DNA from: UBA7657 sp049652985 | GTDB lineage: Bacteria; Pseudomonadota; Alphaproteobacteria; Micavibrionales; Micavibrionaceae | Length of the DNA stretch: 64,000 bases | NCBI GenBank assembly: GCA_049652985.1 | Contig: JBASFK010000010.1 | Coordinates: 62,001-126,000 of the forward strand | Direction of reading: 5' to 3' | Made by a program: the position numbers and the translations under genes | Notes under the pieces: model-generated | Database searches by the model: none | Seen by the model: only the letters and a program-made list of their open reading frames with translations | What the model was told of the DNA's origin: nothing | Shown: piece after piece, positions 34,925 to 42,746 of the stretch | How positions within the stretch are numbered: position 1 is the first letter of the stretch | Layout: every line of letters begins with the position of its first letter

Positions 34925-37444
34925 ATGTCACGCTCCCGCACCATTTACCGCTCCCGGCGGAAAAAACGCTCGATCTTCCGCCTGCCCGATTCAATGCAGG
35001 CTTTTCTCGCCCGCAGGTTGCTCGATATTTTCGCGGGCACGCTGGGCGCTCTTGGCCTTTTCCTGCTAATCGCGCTGGCCAGCTACGACCACACCGATCC
35101 CTCGTCCAACACCGCCGGCAAGGTCGCCTCCGGCCCGGTCAATAACTGGATGGGCGCGCCCGGCGCGTGGCTGTCCGATCTTCTTTTGCAAACCATCGGC
35201 ATCGGCGGTTTCGTTTTCGCCGCCGGGCTGCTTGTCTGGAGCGCGCGTGTTTTCCGCCGCGAAATCCTGCGCCCTATATGGCTGCGTGTAATTGCGCTTC
35301 TGCTTGCTGCCGTCGCGCTGCCTGTCGCCGCCGCGCAGATTTCATCGCAGGGCTGGATGGTGCATCCTTTCCTTGGCAGCAGCGCGGGCACCCTGATCCT
35401 CGACCGCCTCAGCGACTTCGGCACCGGCTTCGCGCCCTTCATGGATCATTCCTTCTTCGTCATCGCGGCTTCGGTTCTGACTGCTGCATCATTCCTGTTC
35501 TCTGTCGCCGTCACCGCGCCCGAACTCGGCGCCGCTTTTCACGGCATTAAAAATTTCGCAATTGCACTGGCCCTGTTCGCCTGGACAGCCACCGCGAATT
35601 TCGTGGACTGGGTCATGCATTACAACGATCCGTCCTATCGCCCGCGCCCGCTGCGTCATTTCCAGTTTCTGATGCCATCGGAAAAATCGAAATCCAGGCG
35701 CGCCCCCGCCATCAACACCGGCGAAATGCTTGACGAAGAGGAAGATGACGAATACGCCGAAGAAGAAGAGGAAGAGATCGGAACCTTCGACAAACCCGAA
35801 CGCACCGTGCGCACACTGGCCCAGGCCGTCACCGGCCCCGCCCCGCCTGCTATTCCCGTCGTTGCCAAGAAGATGAAGAAATCTTCGGGCGCTACGCAGC
35901 GGCGCATGAGCTTTACAGCCGGAGACTGGGAACTGCCGCCGCTCACGCTTATACAATCCCCGCCGAAGGAAAACATCCAGCAGAACTTAAACGAGGATGC
36001 CCTGCGCAAAAACGCCGAGCTCCTGCAAAACGTTCTTGCCGATTTCAACGTCCAGGGCGACATCGTCAGCATTTCTCCCGGCCCCGTCGTCACGCTCTAT
36101 GAACTCGAACCCGCGCCGGGCACGAAAACCAGCCGTGTCATTTCTCTCGCCGATGATATCGCGCGTTCCATGTCTGCCGTCTCCGTCCGCTGCGCCACCG
36201 TGCCTGGCCGCAATGTCATCGGCATCGAGCTGCCGAACAAGGAGCGCCAGATTGTTTACATGCAGGAGCTTCTCTCTTCCCGCACATACGAATCCGGCAC
36301 CGCGAAACTCCCGCTCATCCTCGGCAAGGACATCGCGGGCCAGCCGATTCTCGCCGACCTCGCCAAGATGCCGCACCTCCTCGTCGCGGGCACAACCGGA
36401 TCGGGCAAATCCGTCGCCGTCAACACGATGATCCTCTCGCTGCTCTACCGCCTCTCGCCCGAGCAGTGCCGCTTCATCATGATCGACCCTAAAATGCTCG
36501 AGCTTTCGGTTTATCAGGATATCCCCCATCTGCTTTCGCCCGTCGTCACCGAACCCGGCAAGGCCGTCGTCGCGCTCAAATGGACCGTGCGCGAAATGGA
36601 AGACCGCTACCGTGCCATGTCGAAACTCGGCGTACGAAACATCGACGGCTATAACGAGCGCGTACGCGAGGCCCGCAAAAAAGGCGAGACCATCAACAGG
36701 CAAGTGCAAACAGGCTTCGATCCCGGCACCGGCAAACCGATTTTCGAGGAACAACCGCTTGATCTCTCGGACCTTCCCTACATCGTCGTTATCGTCGACG
36801 AATTCGCCGACCTCATGCTGGTCGCGGGCAAGGACGTTGAAAATGCAATCCAGCGCCTCGCCCAGATGGCGCGCGCCGCCGGCATCCATCTCATCATGGC
36901 GACCCAGCGCCCCTCCGTCGACGTCATTACCGGCGTCATCAAGGCGAACTTCCCGACCCGCATTTCCTTCCAGGTCACATCGAAAATCGACTCGCGCACC
37001 ATCCTTGGTGAAAGTGGCGCCGAACAACTCCTCGGTATGGGCGACATGCTCTATATGGCGCCGGGCGGCCGCATCACGCGCGTCCACGGTCCATTCGTCT
37101 CCGACAACGAGGTCGAGCAGGTCGTCGACTTCCTCAAAGACCAGGGCGAGCCCGACTACGTCACCGAGGTCACCGACGGCGACGATGATTTCGGCGACAG
37201 CGAAGTCATGAACGCCATGTTCGGCGGCGGTGACAGCGACGTGGATGAACTCTACGACCAGGCCGTGGCGCTCGTCGCACGCGAGGGCAAGGCCTCCACC
37301 AGCTTCGTCCAGCGGTATTTGCAGATCGGCTACAACCGCGCCGCGCGCATCATCGAGGAAATGGAACGCCAGGGCGTTATCTCCAAGCCCAACGCCACCG
37401 GCAAACGCGAAGTCCTCGTCGGCAATCATTACAGCGACGCCTAA
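34925..37444 (+). CDS. ftsK: DNA translocase FtsK
   Basis: An 839-residue hexameric motor that moves chromosome ends to the division septum and activates XerCD. Four N-terminal helices (about 30-215) are followed by a short acidic linker (DEEEDDEYAEEEEEEIG). The motor domain has Walker A at 488-496 (AGTTGSGKS) and Walker B near 620-631 (IVVIVDEFADLM). The C-terminal winged-helix gamma domain (FVQRYLQIGYNRAARIIEEM) reads KOPS-type polarity sites. The linker is much shorter than in E. coli, as in most other bacteria. lolA follows after 95 bases. Confidence 0.97.
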   Translation: MSRSRTIYRSRRKKRSIFRLPDSMQAFLARRLLDIFAGTLGALGLFLLIALASYDHTDPSSNTAGKVASGPVNNWMGAPGAWLSDLLLQTIGIGGFVFAAGLLVWSARVFRREILRPIWLRVIALLLAAVALPVAAAQISSQGWMVHPFLGSSAGTLILDRLSDFGTGFAPFMDHSFFVIAASVLTAASFLFSVAVTAPELGAAFHGIKNFAIALALFAWTATANFVDWVMHYNDPSYRPRPLRHFQFLMPSEKSKSRRAPAINTGEMLDEEEDDEYAEEEEEEIGTFDKPERTVRTLAQAVTGPAPPAIPVVAKKMKKSSGATQRRMSFTAGDWELPPLTLIQSPPKENIQQNLNEDALRKNAELLQNVLADFNVQGDIVSISPGPVVTLYELEPAPGTKTSRVISLADDIARSMSAVSVRCATVPGRNVIGIELPNKERQIVYMQELLSSRTYESGTAKLPLILGKDIAGQPILADLAKMPHLLVAGTTGSGKSVAVNTMILSLLYRLSPEQCRFIMIDPKMLELSVYQDIPHLLSPVVTEPGKAVVALKWTVREMEDRYRAMSKLGVRNIDGYNERVREARKKGETINRQVQTGFDPGTGKPIFEEQPLDLSDLPYIVVIVDEFADLMLVAGKDVENAIQRLAQMARAAGIHLIMATQRPSVDVITGVIKANFPTRISFQVTSKIDSRTILGESGAEQLLGMGDMLYMAPGGRITRVHGPFVSDNEVEQVVDFLKDQGEPDYVTEVTDGDDDFGDSEVMNAMFGGGDSDVDELYDQAVALVAREGKASTSFVQRYLQIGYNRAARIIEEMERQGVISKPNATGKREVLVGNHYSDA

Positions 37445-37539
37445 GTTCCCTAAAAATATTGGATTAAAAACTGGATTGGCAGGGTTAATACGTATAAAAG
37501 CGTATAATCAATGAACCCGTTAAAAAGGCTCCCGATTCC

Positions 37540-38157
37540 ATGCGCTTTCTGATTACCGTTCTGACGCTATTTGCCCTGCTCGCGCCCCTCTCCGCTTCCG
37601 CCAAAAAAGGCGACGAGGCATGGAACAAGGACATCAAGATCGCTGAGGATTACCTCAGAACCCTCAAAACCGCGCGCGCGCGTTTTGTCCAGACAACCCA
37701 TGACGGCACTCAGCTCGTCGGCACCTTCTACCTCCAGCGCCCCGGCAAGCTGAAATTCGAATACGATGCGCCGATCGAGGACTTCGTCGTCGCCGACGGC
37801 TTCTTCATTTATTTTTACGACTCTCAGCTCGGCGAGCAGACCAACGCCCCCATCGGCCAGACCCTCGCCGACTTCATCCTGCGCAAGGACCTCAAGCTCC
37901 GCGACGATCTCACCGTAAAAGACATCAAGCGCGGCGCCGATCTCATCCAGATCGAAATCGTGCAGACCTCCGACCCCAACGCGGGCTCGCTCACGCTGGG
38001 CTTCTCCGAAGATCCCATCACGCTGAAAAAATGGCGCATCGTCGATGGCCAGGGGCTCATCACAGAGGTCGAACTCTTTTATCTCAAAACCGACGTCAAG
38101 CATGCATCCTCGCTCTTCGTCTATAAGGACCCGGTTAAAAAAGGCCTGAATGACTAG
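37540..38157 (+). CDS. lolA: Outer-membrane lipoprotein carrier LolA
   Basis: A 205-residue periplasmic chaperone that ferries lipoproteins from LolCDE to the outer membrane. It has a cleavable signal (LITVLTLFALLAPLSASA) and the LolA core: TARARFVQTTHDGTQLVGTF, YLQRPGKLKFEYDAP and the late strand pattern KKWRIVDGQGLITEVELF. The ftsK-lolA order is common in alphaproteobacteria. Its last 8 bases overlap recR. Confidence 0.92.
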   Translation: MRFLITVLTLFALLAPLSASAKKGDEAWNKDIKIAEDYLRTLKTARARFVQTTHDGTQLVGTFYLQRPGKLKFEYDAPIEDFVVADGFFIYFYDSQLGEQTNAPIGQTLADFILRKDLKLRDDLTVKDIKRGADLIQIEIVQTSDPNAGSLTLGFSEDPITLKKWRIVDGQGLITEVELFYLKTDVKHASSLFVYKDPVKKGLND

Positions 38158-38764
38158 GATCGTCCAGGACAACGGCGAAGGGCCGCTGGCCCACCTCATC
38201 CGCATGCTGGCCGGTTTGCCCGGCCTCGGCAACCGCTCGGCGCGCCGCATCGCGCTGCACCTCCTCGGCAAACGCGCCGGGATGATGATCCCCCTCGCCG
38301 ACGCGCTGAAAAAAGCCGCCGAGGAAATAAAAGAATGCCCCGAATGCGGCAATCTCGACATGACCCAGCCCTGCGGCATCTGCCGCAATCCCGCGCGCGA
38401 CCGCGCCAAAATCTGCGTGGTGGCACAGGTGTCCGACCTCTGGGCGCTCGAGCGCACCGGCGCGTATAAGGGCCTTTATCATGTATTGGGCGGCCTGCTC
38501 TCGGCGCTCGACGGCATCGGCCCGGAAGATTTGAAAATCCCCCGCCTCGTCGCCCGCAGCGAGAATGAAGAGGTTCAGGAAATCATCCTTGCCCTCTCCG
38601 CCACTGTCGATGGCCAATCCACTGCACATTACATCGCCGACCATCTCGACACCGCCGCGATCAACGTCACGCGCCTCGCGCACGGCATGCCGGTCGGCGG
38701 CGAACTTGATTACCTTGATGATGGAACCATCACCACAGCCCTCAAGTCGCGCCGGTCGGCTTAA
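38150..38764 (+). CDS. recR: Recombination mediator RecR
   Basis: A 204-residue protein that works with RecO (and RecF) to load RecA on gapped DNA. The helix-hairpin-helix is LAGLPGLGNRSARRIALHLL. The zinc finger uses Cys63, Cys66, Cys75 and Cys78 (CPECGN...CGIC). The Toprim domain begins with CVVAQVSDLWALERTG and includes YHVLGGLLSALDGIGPEDL. recR normally travels with dnaX; here it overlaps lolA instead. No terminator is obvious before the next, convergent gene. Confidence 0.96.
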   Translation: MTRIVQDNGEGPLAHLIRMLAGLPGLGNRSARRIALHLLGKRAGMMIPLADALKKAAEEIKECPECGNLDMTQPCGICRNPARDRAKICVVAQVSDLWALERTGAYKGLYHVLGGLLSALDGIGPEDLKIPRLVARSENEEVQEIILALSATVDGQSTAHYIADHLDTAAINVTRLAHGMPVGGELDYLDDGTITTALKSRRSA

Positions 38765-38767
38765 ATT

Positions 38768-39103
38768 TTATTCTTTCTCCGAAATATAAACGTCACCGTC
38801 GCCCGTCACGCGCAAAACCGCGAGCCGCGTATAATGCCCCGTCCTGTCACCGCCGATGGCAAAGTCGTAATAAACTCCGGCCGGGAAATAATGGTCGGTT
38901 GCCGCCGCTGTTACGGTTGAATCGCCGAACTTGATATAAACCGGTTCGGTCGCATAAACGCTCACCCCGCGCGTGTTGACGTTGAAGTTCGAGGAATTGC
39001 GAGCCGACGAACTGGTGGCGCTGATATGATGCGCGCCGCCGCCGAGCAGCCGCATCGCGGGAATAACATTCGAGTCGCTGTCTTGTGGCAGAAGTGTAGG
39101 CAT
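38768..39103 (-). CDS. Small beta-rich protein of unknown function
   Basis: A 111-residue protein. The ATG at 39103 follows an ideal AAGGAG; the frame runs on to a TTG at 39163, but that part is the leader hairpin. The sequence alternates short polar/hydrophobic strands (VYIKFGDSTVTAA, LAVLRVTGDGDVYISEK) without Cys or membrane helix, as in small phage-like head or decoration proteins, though this is a weak likeness. The strong ribosome binding site behind a terminator-like leader suggests a highly but conditionally expressed protein. Confidence 0.6.
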   Translation of the reverse strand: MPTLLPQDSDSNVIPAMRLLGGGAHHISATSSSARNSSNFNVNTRGVSVYATEPVYIKFGDSTVTAAATDHYFPAGVYYDFAIGGDRTGHYTRLAVLRVTGDGDVYISEKE

Positions 39104-39130
39104 GTGAGTTCTCCTTATATGTGTGAAAAT

Positions 39131-39160
39131 AAAAAAGCCGCTCAATGGGTTGAGCGGCGG
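39131..39160 (-). terminator. Terminator-like hairpin in the leader of the 111-residue gene
   Basis: On the minus strand GCCGCTCA and TGAGCGGC form a perfect 8-base stem around a 6-base loop (39137-39158), followed by TTTTTT (39136-39131). It lies some 30 bases upstream of the gene start, so it would end transcripts before the gene unless read through. Confidence 0.65.
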
Positions 39161-39193
39161 CAAAAAGGCACAAAAATGGCCTGTGAAGCCCTT

Positions 39194-39222
39194 AGTCTCT
39201 GATATTATTAGCTAAATGTCAA
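39194..39222 (-). promoter_or_regulatory. Possible promoter ahead of the leader hairpin
   Basis: TTGACA is perfect at 39222-39217 on the minus strand. The element 17 bases further (GAGACT, 39199-39194) is a poor -10, so this is tentative. Confidence 0.3.
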
Positions 39223-39283
39223 GGAATTTTTTTCTAATATTTTAGCGTCTGATTTGTATAAAATGAAAATAAAGGAAAAGAAA

Positions 39284-39589
39284 ATGAAAAAACAAATTAT
39301 CACGATTGGTTGTGCTCTTATCTTGACTGCTTGTGGAGAAGGTATTCCATTGCCGCATGGATTTAAATTAGAAGAAAAAATTGAATTCAAGACTCAAAAC
39401 GAGTGCGGCAAAAAAGTAAATGAAGACGCAAAAGTTACAAAAGTACAAAATCTAAAATTTGAACCAGCGTCAGAACGAGTTCATGTTACTATGGGCAATT
39501 ATCAAGACGGCAGAGAATTATTTTATCTTTGCCATGAAGTGAAGCATGGAAAAGTTTTTTACAATAAAGCCGTAAAATCACAGCCTTAA
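39284..39589 (+). CDS. Small AT-rich lipoprotein, unknown
   Basis: A 101-residue lipoprotein: MKKQIITIGCALILTACGEG gives a lipobox with Cys17. The start at 39284 follows AAAGGAAAAG; ten in-frame codons upstream are ignored. The mature part has two further Cys (ECGKKV and YLCHEV) that may form a disulphide. GC content is clearly lower than the neighbours (AAA, AAT, TTA codons dominate), so recent transfer is likely. Its stop overlaps the convergent truncated kinase gene by 4 bases. Confidence 0.7.
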   Translation: MKKQIITIGCALILTACGEGIPLPHGFKLEEKIEFKTQNECGKKVNEDAKVTKVQNLKFEPASERVHVTMGNYQDGRELFYLCHEVKHGKVFYNKAVKSQP

Positions 39590-40239
39590 GCCGCCTTCTT
39601 CGCGTAATTCGCATAGGTCCCGTAATAGGCCGCGCTATCGCCATATCCGTATGCCGCGTGACGCCTCACATCCACATTCGTCAGCACCATCGCCAGCGCC
39701 CCGTAACCGAAATCGGTGAAATGCTTGATGCCACCTGCCACGGCCTCGCGCGGCGTCTTGTCCCACTTCACCGCGTACAGAACACAATCCGAGAGCGTCG
39801 CCAGCAGCCGCGCATCCGGCACGGGCCGCGCGGCAAGCCGCGATAGAAACGCGCTCGCCGTTTCGTCCGCCCCCTTGCCACGAAATTCCGCGTCCGCCTC
39901 CAGCCCCAGCCGCGTAATCACGCCCGACGCCATCACGCGCGAGCGCATGATCTCCACCTCGTTCAGAATGAGTGATGTATCGTAACGCGCCGCCGCCGAC
40001 GGGTTGATTTCGCGCGGCAATATGTTCCGCGCGTTCGTGTTCACCAGGATGATTGCCCTCGCGGTGTAATGCGGCTTGATAAAAAATAACACGGCTCCCG
40101 CCAGCCCCAATCCCACCGCCAGCGCAGCAAAAATCGTCATGCGCCGCCGCCACAGCACCATCAGAAGCCCCGCATATCCGTCTCCATATGCCCCGCTGCG
40201 GCTGTCATCAGAAAAATCTCTCTTCAACTGTAATGACAT
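39586..40239 (-). pseudogene. Internally deleted polysaccharide chain-length regulator / tyrosine kinase (Wzz/GumC-BY-kinase)
   Basis: 217 residues. Residues 1-137 look like the N-terminus of a Wzz/GumC protein: a cytoplasmic start, membrane helix (MTIFAALAVGLGLAGAVLFF) and the periplasmic start ARAIILVNTNARNILP. From about residue 141 (PDARLLATLSDCVLYAVKW) to the end (DVRRHAAYGYGDSAAYYGTY) the sequence matches the last third of a bacterial tyrosine kinase, with its Tyr-rich tail. The coiled coil, second membrane helix, Walker A and Walker A' are missing, so it cannot be an active kinase. The reading frame is kept, so a short product may still be made. It overlaps the export gene upstream by 32 bases. 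Confidence 0.75.
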
Positions 40240-40738
40240 CGCCCGGCGCGATTTTCGCGCCCGCTTCGATATTCTCTTCCGCCCCGCCGCGTGTGACTTT
40301 TACGCTATCCTTCGCCGCGCGGTACGTGAACCCGCCCGCCAGCGCCACCGCGTTCAGCACCGTCATATTGCTGGCATAGGAATAGCCGCCGGGATTCTTC
40401 ACCTCGCCCATAATGTAAAACGGCCGTGCCGATTTCACCTGGATCGTCACGCTCGGCTCGACCAGGTATCCGTCCGCGAGTTTCTGCTCGATCACTTCTT
40501 CCGCCGCGCGCGGCGAAAGCCCTGCCACACTCACCGCACCGATCAGCGGCATCGCGATCACGCCCTCCGGCCCTATCCGGTAGCTCCCGCTAAGATCCTT
40601 CTCCCCGTAAACAACGATTTCCAGAACATCTTCGGCACCGAGCGCATGAAGCTCCTCCGCCGCCCATGCCGGCAAAACGGCGGCTACCAGTAATGCAATC
40701 ATCGCGAATGTCCGCAAGGAACCGCGCATCAACTTCAC
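40208..40738 (-). CDS. Polysaccharide export protein (Wza/SLBB family)
   Basis: A 176-residue periplasmic/outer-membrane export protein. After a signal peptide (FAMIALLVAAVLPAWA) comes the Poly_export domain (LGAEDVLEIVVYGEKDLSG, YRIGPEGVIAMPLIGAV) and one SLBB domain (FYIMGEVKNPGGYSYASNMT). It has no lipobox Cys, so it is the short type that may work with a separate outer-membrane partner. The neighbouring chain-length gene is deleted internally, so the export locus is probably a remnant or depends on genes elsewhere. Confidence 0.88.
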   Translation of the reverse strand: MKLMRGSLRTFAMIALLVAAVLPAWAAEELHALGAEDVLEIVVYGEKDLSGSYRIGPEGVIAMPLIGAVSVAGLSPRAAEEVIEQKLADGYLVEPSVTIQVKSARPFYIMGEVKNPGGYSYASNMTVLNAVALAGGFTYRAAKDSVKVTRGGAEENIEAGAKIAPGDVITVEERFF

Positions 40739-40999
40739 AAATCCAGCAATATCAATGATTTAAAATATAAGCAGCGAACAGATACAAGCTGTTATTTTAT
40801 GGCGCGCTGCCAACCCATACAACAGTATGATTGCAGGCATCCCCCGACTTCTTCTTAAAACGAGCACGTGTTTTCAATTGAAGAATTTTGCGGCGAAAAT
40901 GATGGCTTTCGAGAACCGGAGCGCAGCGTACATTTTGGTACGTGAGCACCGGAAGCGCAGAAAGACGGCATTTGCAGCCCAAAAGGCGATAATTGGGAG
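40739..40999. other. 261-base stretch without a convincing gene
   Basis: Between the export gene and the response regulator. It contains the inverted repeat CGTAC-6-GTACG (around 40928-40943) flanked by GGAGCGCAG and GAAGCGCAG. A minus-strand frame of 61 codons (40797-40982) exists but lacks a ribosome binding site and resembles no protein I know. It may hold a structured RNA or a repeat remnant. Confidence 0.35.
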
Positions 41000-41824
41000 T
41001 TAGGACTTGGGAGCGGGCGTGATCACGTGCTCGATCACTTTCGCGCCGACGGGAACGTCCAGCAGTGTCACCGTGACCTCCACCGGCATCGATCCCGATG
41101 AAACGATATCGTCGCAGCCCCCCAGCGATTCCGCAAAACGGTTCGCGGCCTCGACCGGTTCGGTGTCATAGACCGGCCTTTGCAGCATCAGCGCGTACTC
41201 ATACTTCGATGTCTGGCCGATGATGTCCGACTGGCGGCGCAGGAGGACAAGATATTGCGACAGCTTCGCCACCGCGTAGTCAGCGGCGTACGCGCCGTCA
41301 TTATCGCGGATTTCCTTGTAGTTGCTGACCGAGATGAACAGCATGAATGTGCGCTCGCCATACCTGTCGGCGCGGTCGACCGCGGATAAAAACAACTGGT
41401 TGAACGCCGATTTTGCGATCACGCCGCCCGCGCTCGGGAAATCCTCTGAATCATCCCCAATGCGGCGTATAAGCTTCGTCAGACGTTCGGCATTGCCTAT
41501 GCGCTCATCAAGAATGGTGATATCCAGCGGCTTGTTCATGGCGTCGTTGCAGCCAAGCTTCAGCGCTTCCTGGCGCGAGGCAGACTCCGTAAGCAGGAAA
41601 ATATAAGGGTAATTGGCAACCGAGCGGCGGATATTCAAAATGACCGGGCGCGGGCTTGTGAGCGGCGCGGGGTCGAGATAAATCACATCGAATTCCTCGT
41701 TCGCCAGACGCTCGACGGCATTATTCTTGACGGCCTCCTGGGTGATCTTGTGGCCCATGGGCTCCAACCGCGACTTGATAAGCTGCCCTGCGAGCGCATC
41801 CCGATCGACAACCAGAACTTTCAT
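41000..41824 (-). CDS. Response regulator with degenerate GGDEF-like output domain
   Basis: 274 residues. The receiver domain covers about 1-120 (KVLVVDRDALAGQLI; phospho-acceptor Asp in DVIYLDPAP near 51; Thr/Lys positions in LLTESASRQ and MNKPLD). Residues ~130-255 have the length and strand plan of a GGDEF domain, with RADRYGERTFMLFISVSNYK at its start, but the GGDEF site reads TSKYEYALM, so it should not make cyclic di-GMP. It may bind nucleotide or partners instead. No histidine kinase is adjacent. Confidence 0.75.
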   Translation of the reverse strand: MKVLVVDRDALAGQLIKSRLEPMGHKITQEAVKNNAVERLANEEFDVIYLDPAPLTSPRPVILNIRRSVANYPYIFLLTESASRQEALKLGCNDAMNKPLDITILDERIGNAERLTKLIRRIGDDSEDFPSAGGVIAKSAFNQLFLSAVDRADRYGERTFMLFISVSNYKEIRDNDGAYAADYAVAKLSQYLVLLRRQSDIIGQTSKYEYALMLQRPVYDTEPVEAANRFAESLGGCDDIVSSGSMPVEVTVTLLDVPVGAKVIEHVITPAPKS

Positions 41825-41971
41825 GCTTTGATCCTTTTGAAACGGCTCGGAATGGGCGGAAAACGACCCCAGCCTTTGATACTATCCATGATCGTTAAAA
41901 AAAGGGTAAATGAAAAGCCTTTTTTAACAATATTTCGCCTTATTACGGGCCTTTACGTGCCCCTGGCTGGT

Positions 41972-42000
41972 TTGACTTTCGGTAAATACTGCGTTAGACA
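41972..42000 (+). promoter_or_regulatory. Probable promoter of tRNA-Leu
   Basis: TTGACT (41972-41977) and TAGACA (41995-42000) are separated by 17 bases and end 18 bases before the tRNA. Confidence 0.6.
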
Positions 42001-42018
42001 AGCCCCCTGATGGTTAAT

Positions 42019-42104
42019 GCCCTGGTGGCGGAATGGTAGACGCGCAGGTTTCAGGTACCTGTGGCCGCAAGGCTGTGAAGGTTCGAGTCCTTTCCTGGGC
42101 ACCA
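42019..42104 (+). tRNA. tRNA-Leu (anticodon CAG)
   Basis: 86 bases including an encoded CCA. The acceptor halves GCCCTGG and CCTGGGC pair with one T-T mismatch. The D-arm has TGGCGGAATGGTAGACGCG. The anticodon stem CAGGT/ACCTG encloses TTCAGGT, so the anticodon is CAG. A class II variable arm (GTGGCCGCAAGGCTGTG) and the T-arm GAAGG-TTCGAGT-CCTTT complete the fold. rnd begins 30 bases later. Confidence 0.93.
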
Positions 42105-42134
42105 TCCGCGGACTTTTTACTTTAAGGTTCAGGC

Positions 42135-42746
42135 ATGAGCATTACGCTGCACAAAAACGATCTCCCTTCGAGCCTCGATCTCGGCGCAAGCGTCGCCGTG
42201 GATACGGAAACCCTCGGCCTCAATCCTGCGCGCGACCCGCTTTGCCTCGTCCAGCTTTCAAAAGGCGACGGCAACGCGCATATCGTCCAGCTTAACCGCG
42301 ACACCTACGATGCGCCGAACCTCAAGAAAATTCTTTCCGACAAAAAAATGATGAAGATTTTTCATTTCGCGCGTTTCGATCTCGCGATCATCAAGGCCTA
42401 TCTTGGCATAGATTGCGCGCCGGTTTACTGCACGCGCACCGCCTCGCGTCTCGTGCGCACATACACCGACAAGCATGGCCTTCGCGACATCTGCAGGGAA
42501 CTCCTGAACGTCGAACTCAACAAGCAGCAGCAATCTTCCGACTGGGGCGCCGAAACGCTGAGCCAGGATCAGCTCAACTATGCTGCCGGTGACGTGCTGC
42601 ATCTGCACGCGCTGAAAAGAAAACTGGACGACATGCTCGAGCGCGAAAGCCGCACCGAGCTTGCTCGCAAATGTTTCGACTTCCTCCCCGTCCGCGCCGA
42701 GCTCGACCTTGCCGGCTGGGCCGGTGTTGATATTTTCGAGCACTGA
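42135..42746 (+). CDS. rnd: Ribonuclease D-like 3'-5' exonuclease
   Basis: A 203-residue DEDD-type exonuclease containing only the catalytic domain, without HRDC domains, as is typical of short alphaproteobacterial RNase D. Active residues lie in VAVDTETLGL, FHFARFDLAII and the closing NYAAGDVLHL (Tyr and Asp). It matures the 3' ends of tRNA and other stable RNAs. It begins the block that runs through kdsD, and its stop overlaps the kdsD start as TGATG. Confidence 0.9.
   Translation: MSITLHKNDLPSSLDLGASVAVDTETLGLNPARDPLCLVQLSKGDGNAHIVQLNRDTYDAPNLKKILSDKKMMKIFHFARFDLAIIKAYLGIDCAPVYCTRTASRLVRTYTDKHGLRDICRELLNVELNKQQQSSDWGAETLSQDQLNYAAGDVLHLHALKRKLDDMLERESRTELARKCFDFLPVRAELDLAGWAGVDIFEH

Noticed and set aside
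35987..37429. Open frame of 480 codons on the minus strand
   Set aside because: Antisense to the ftsK motor region; Asp/His/Gly-rich shadow composition.
39586..40239. Functional tyrosine kinase or full-length Wzz
   Set aside because: The Walker motifs and the second membrane helix are absent, so neither function can be complete.
40797..40982. Small minus-strand frame of 61 codons
   Set aside because: No ribosome binding site and no recognisable protein pattern; listed as a non-coding stretch instead.
42017..42295. Open frame across the tRNA-Leu gene
   Set aside because: It covers the tRNA and the start of rnd in another frame.
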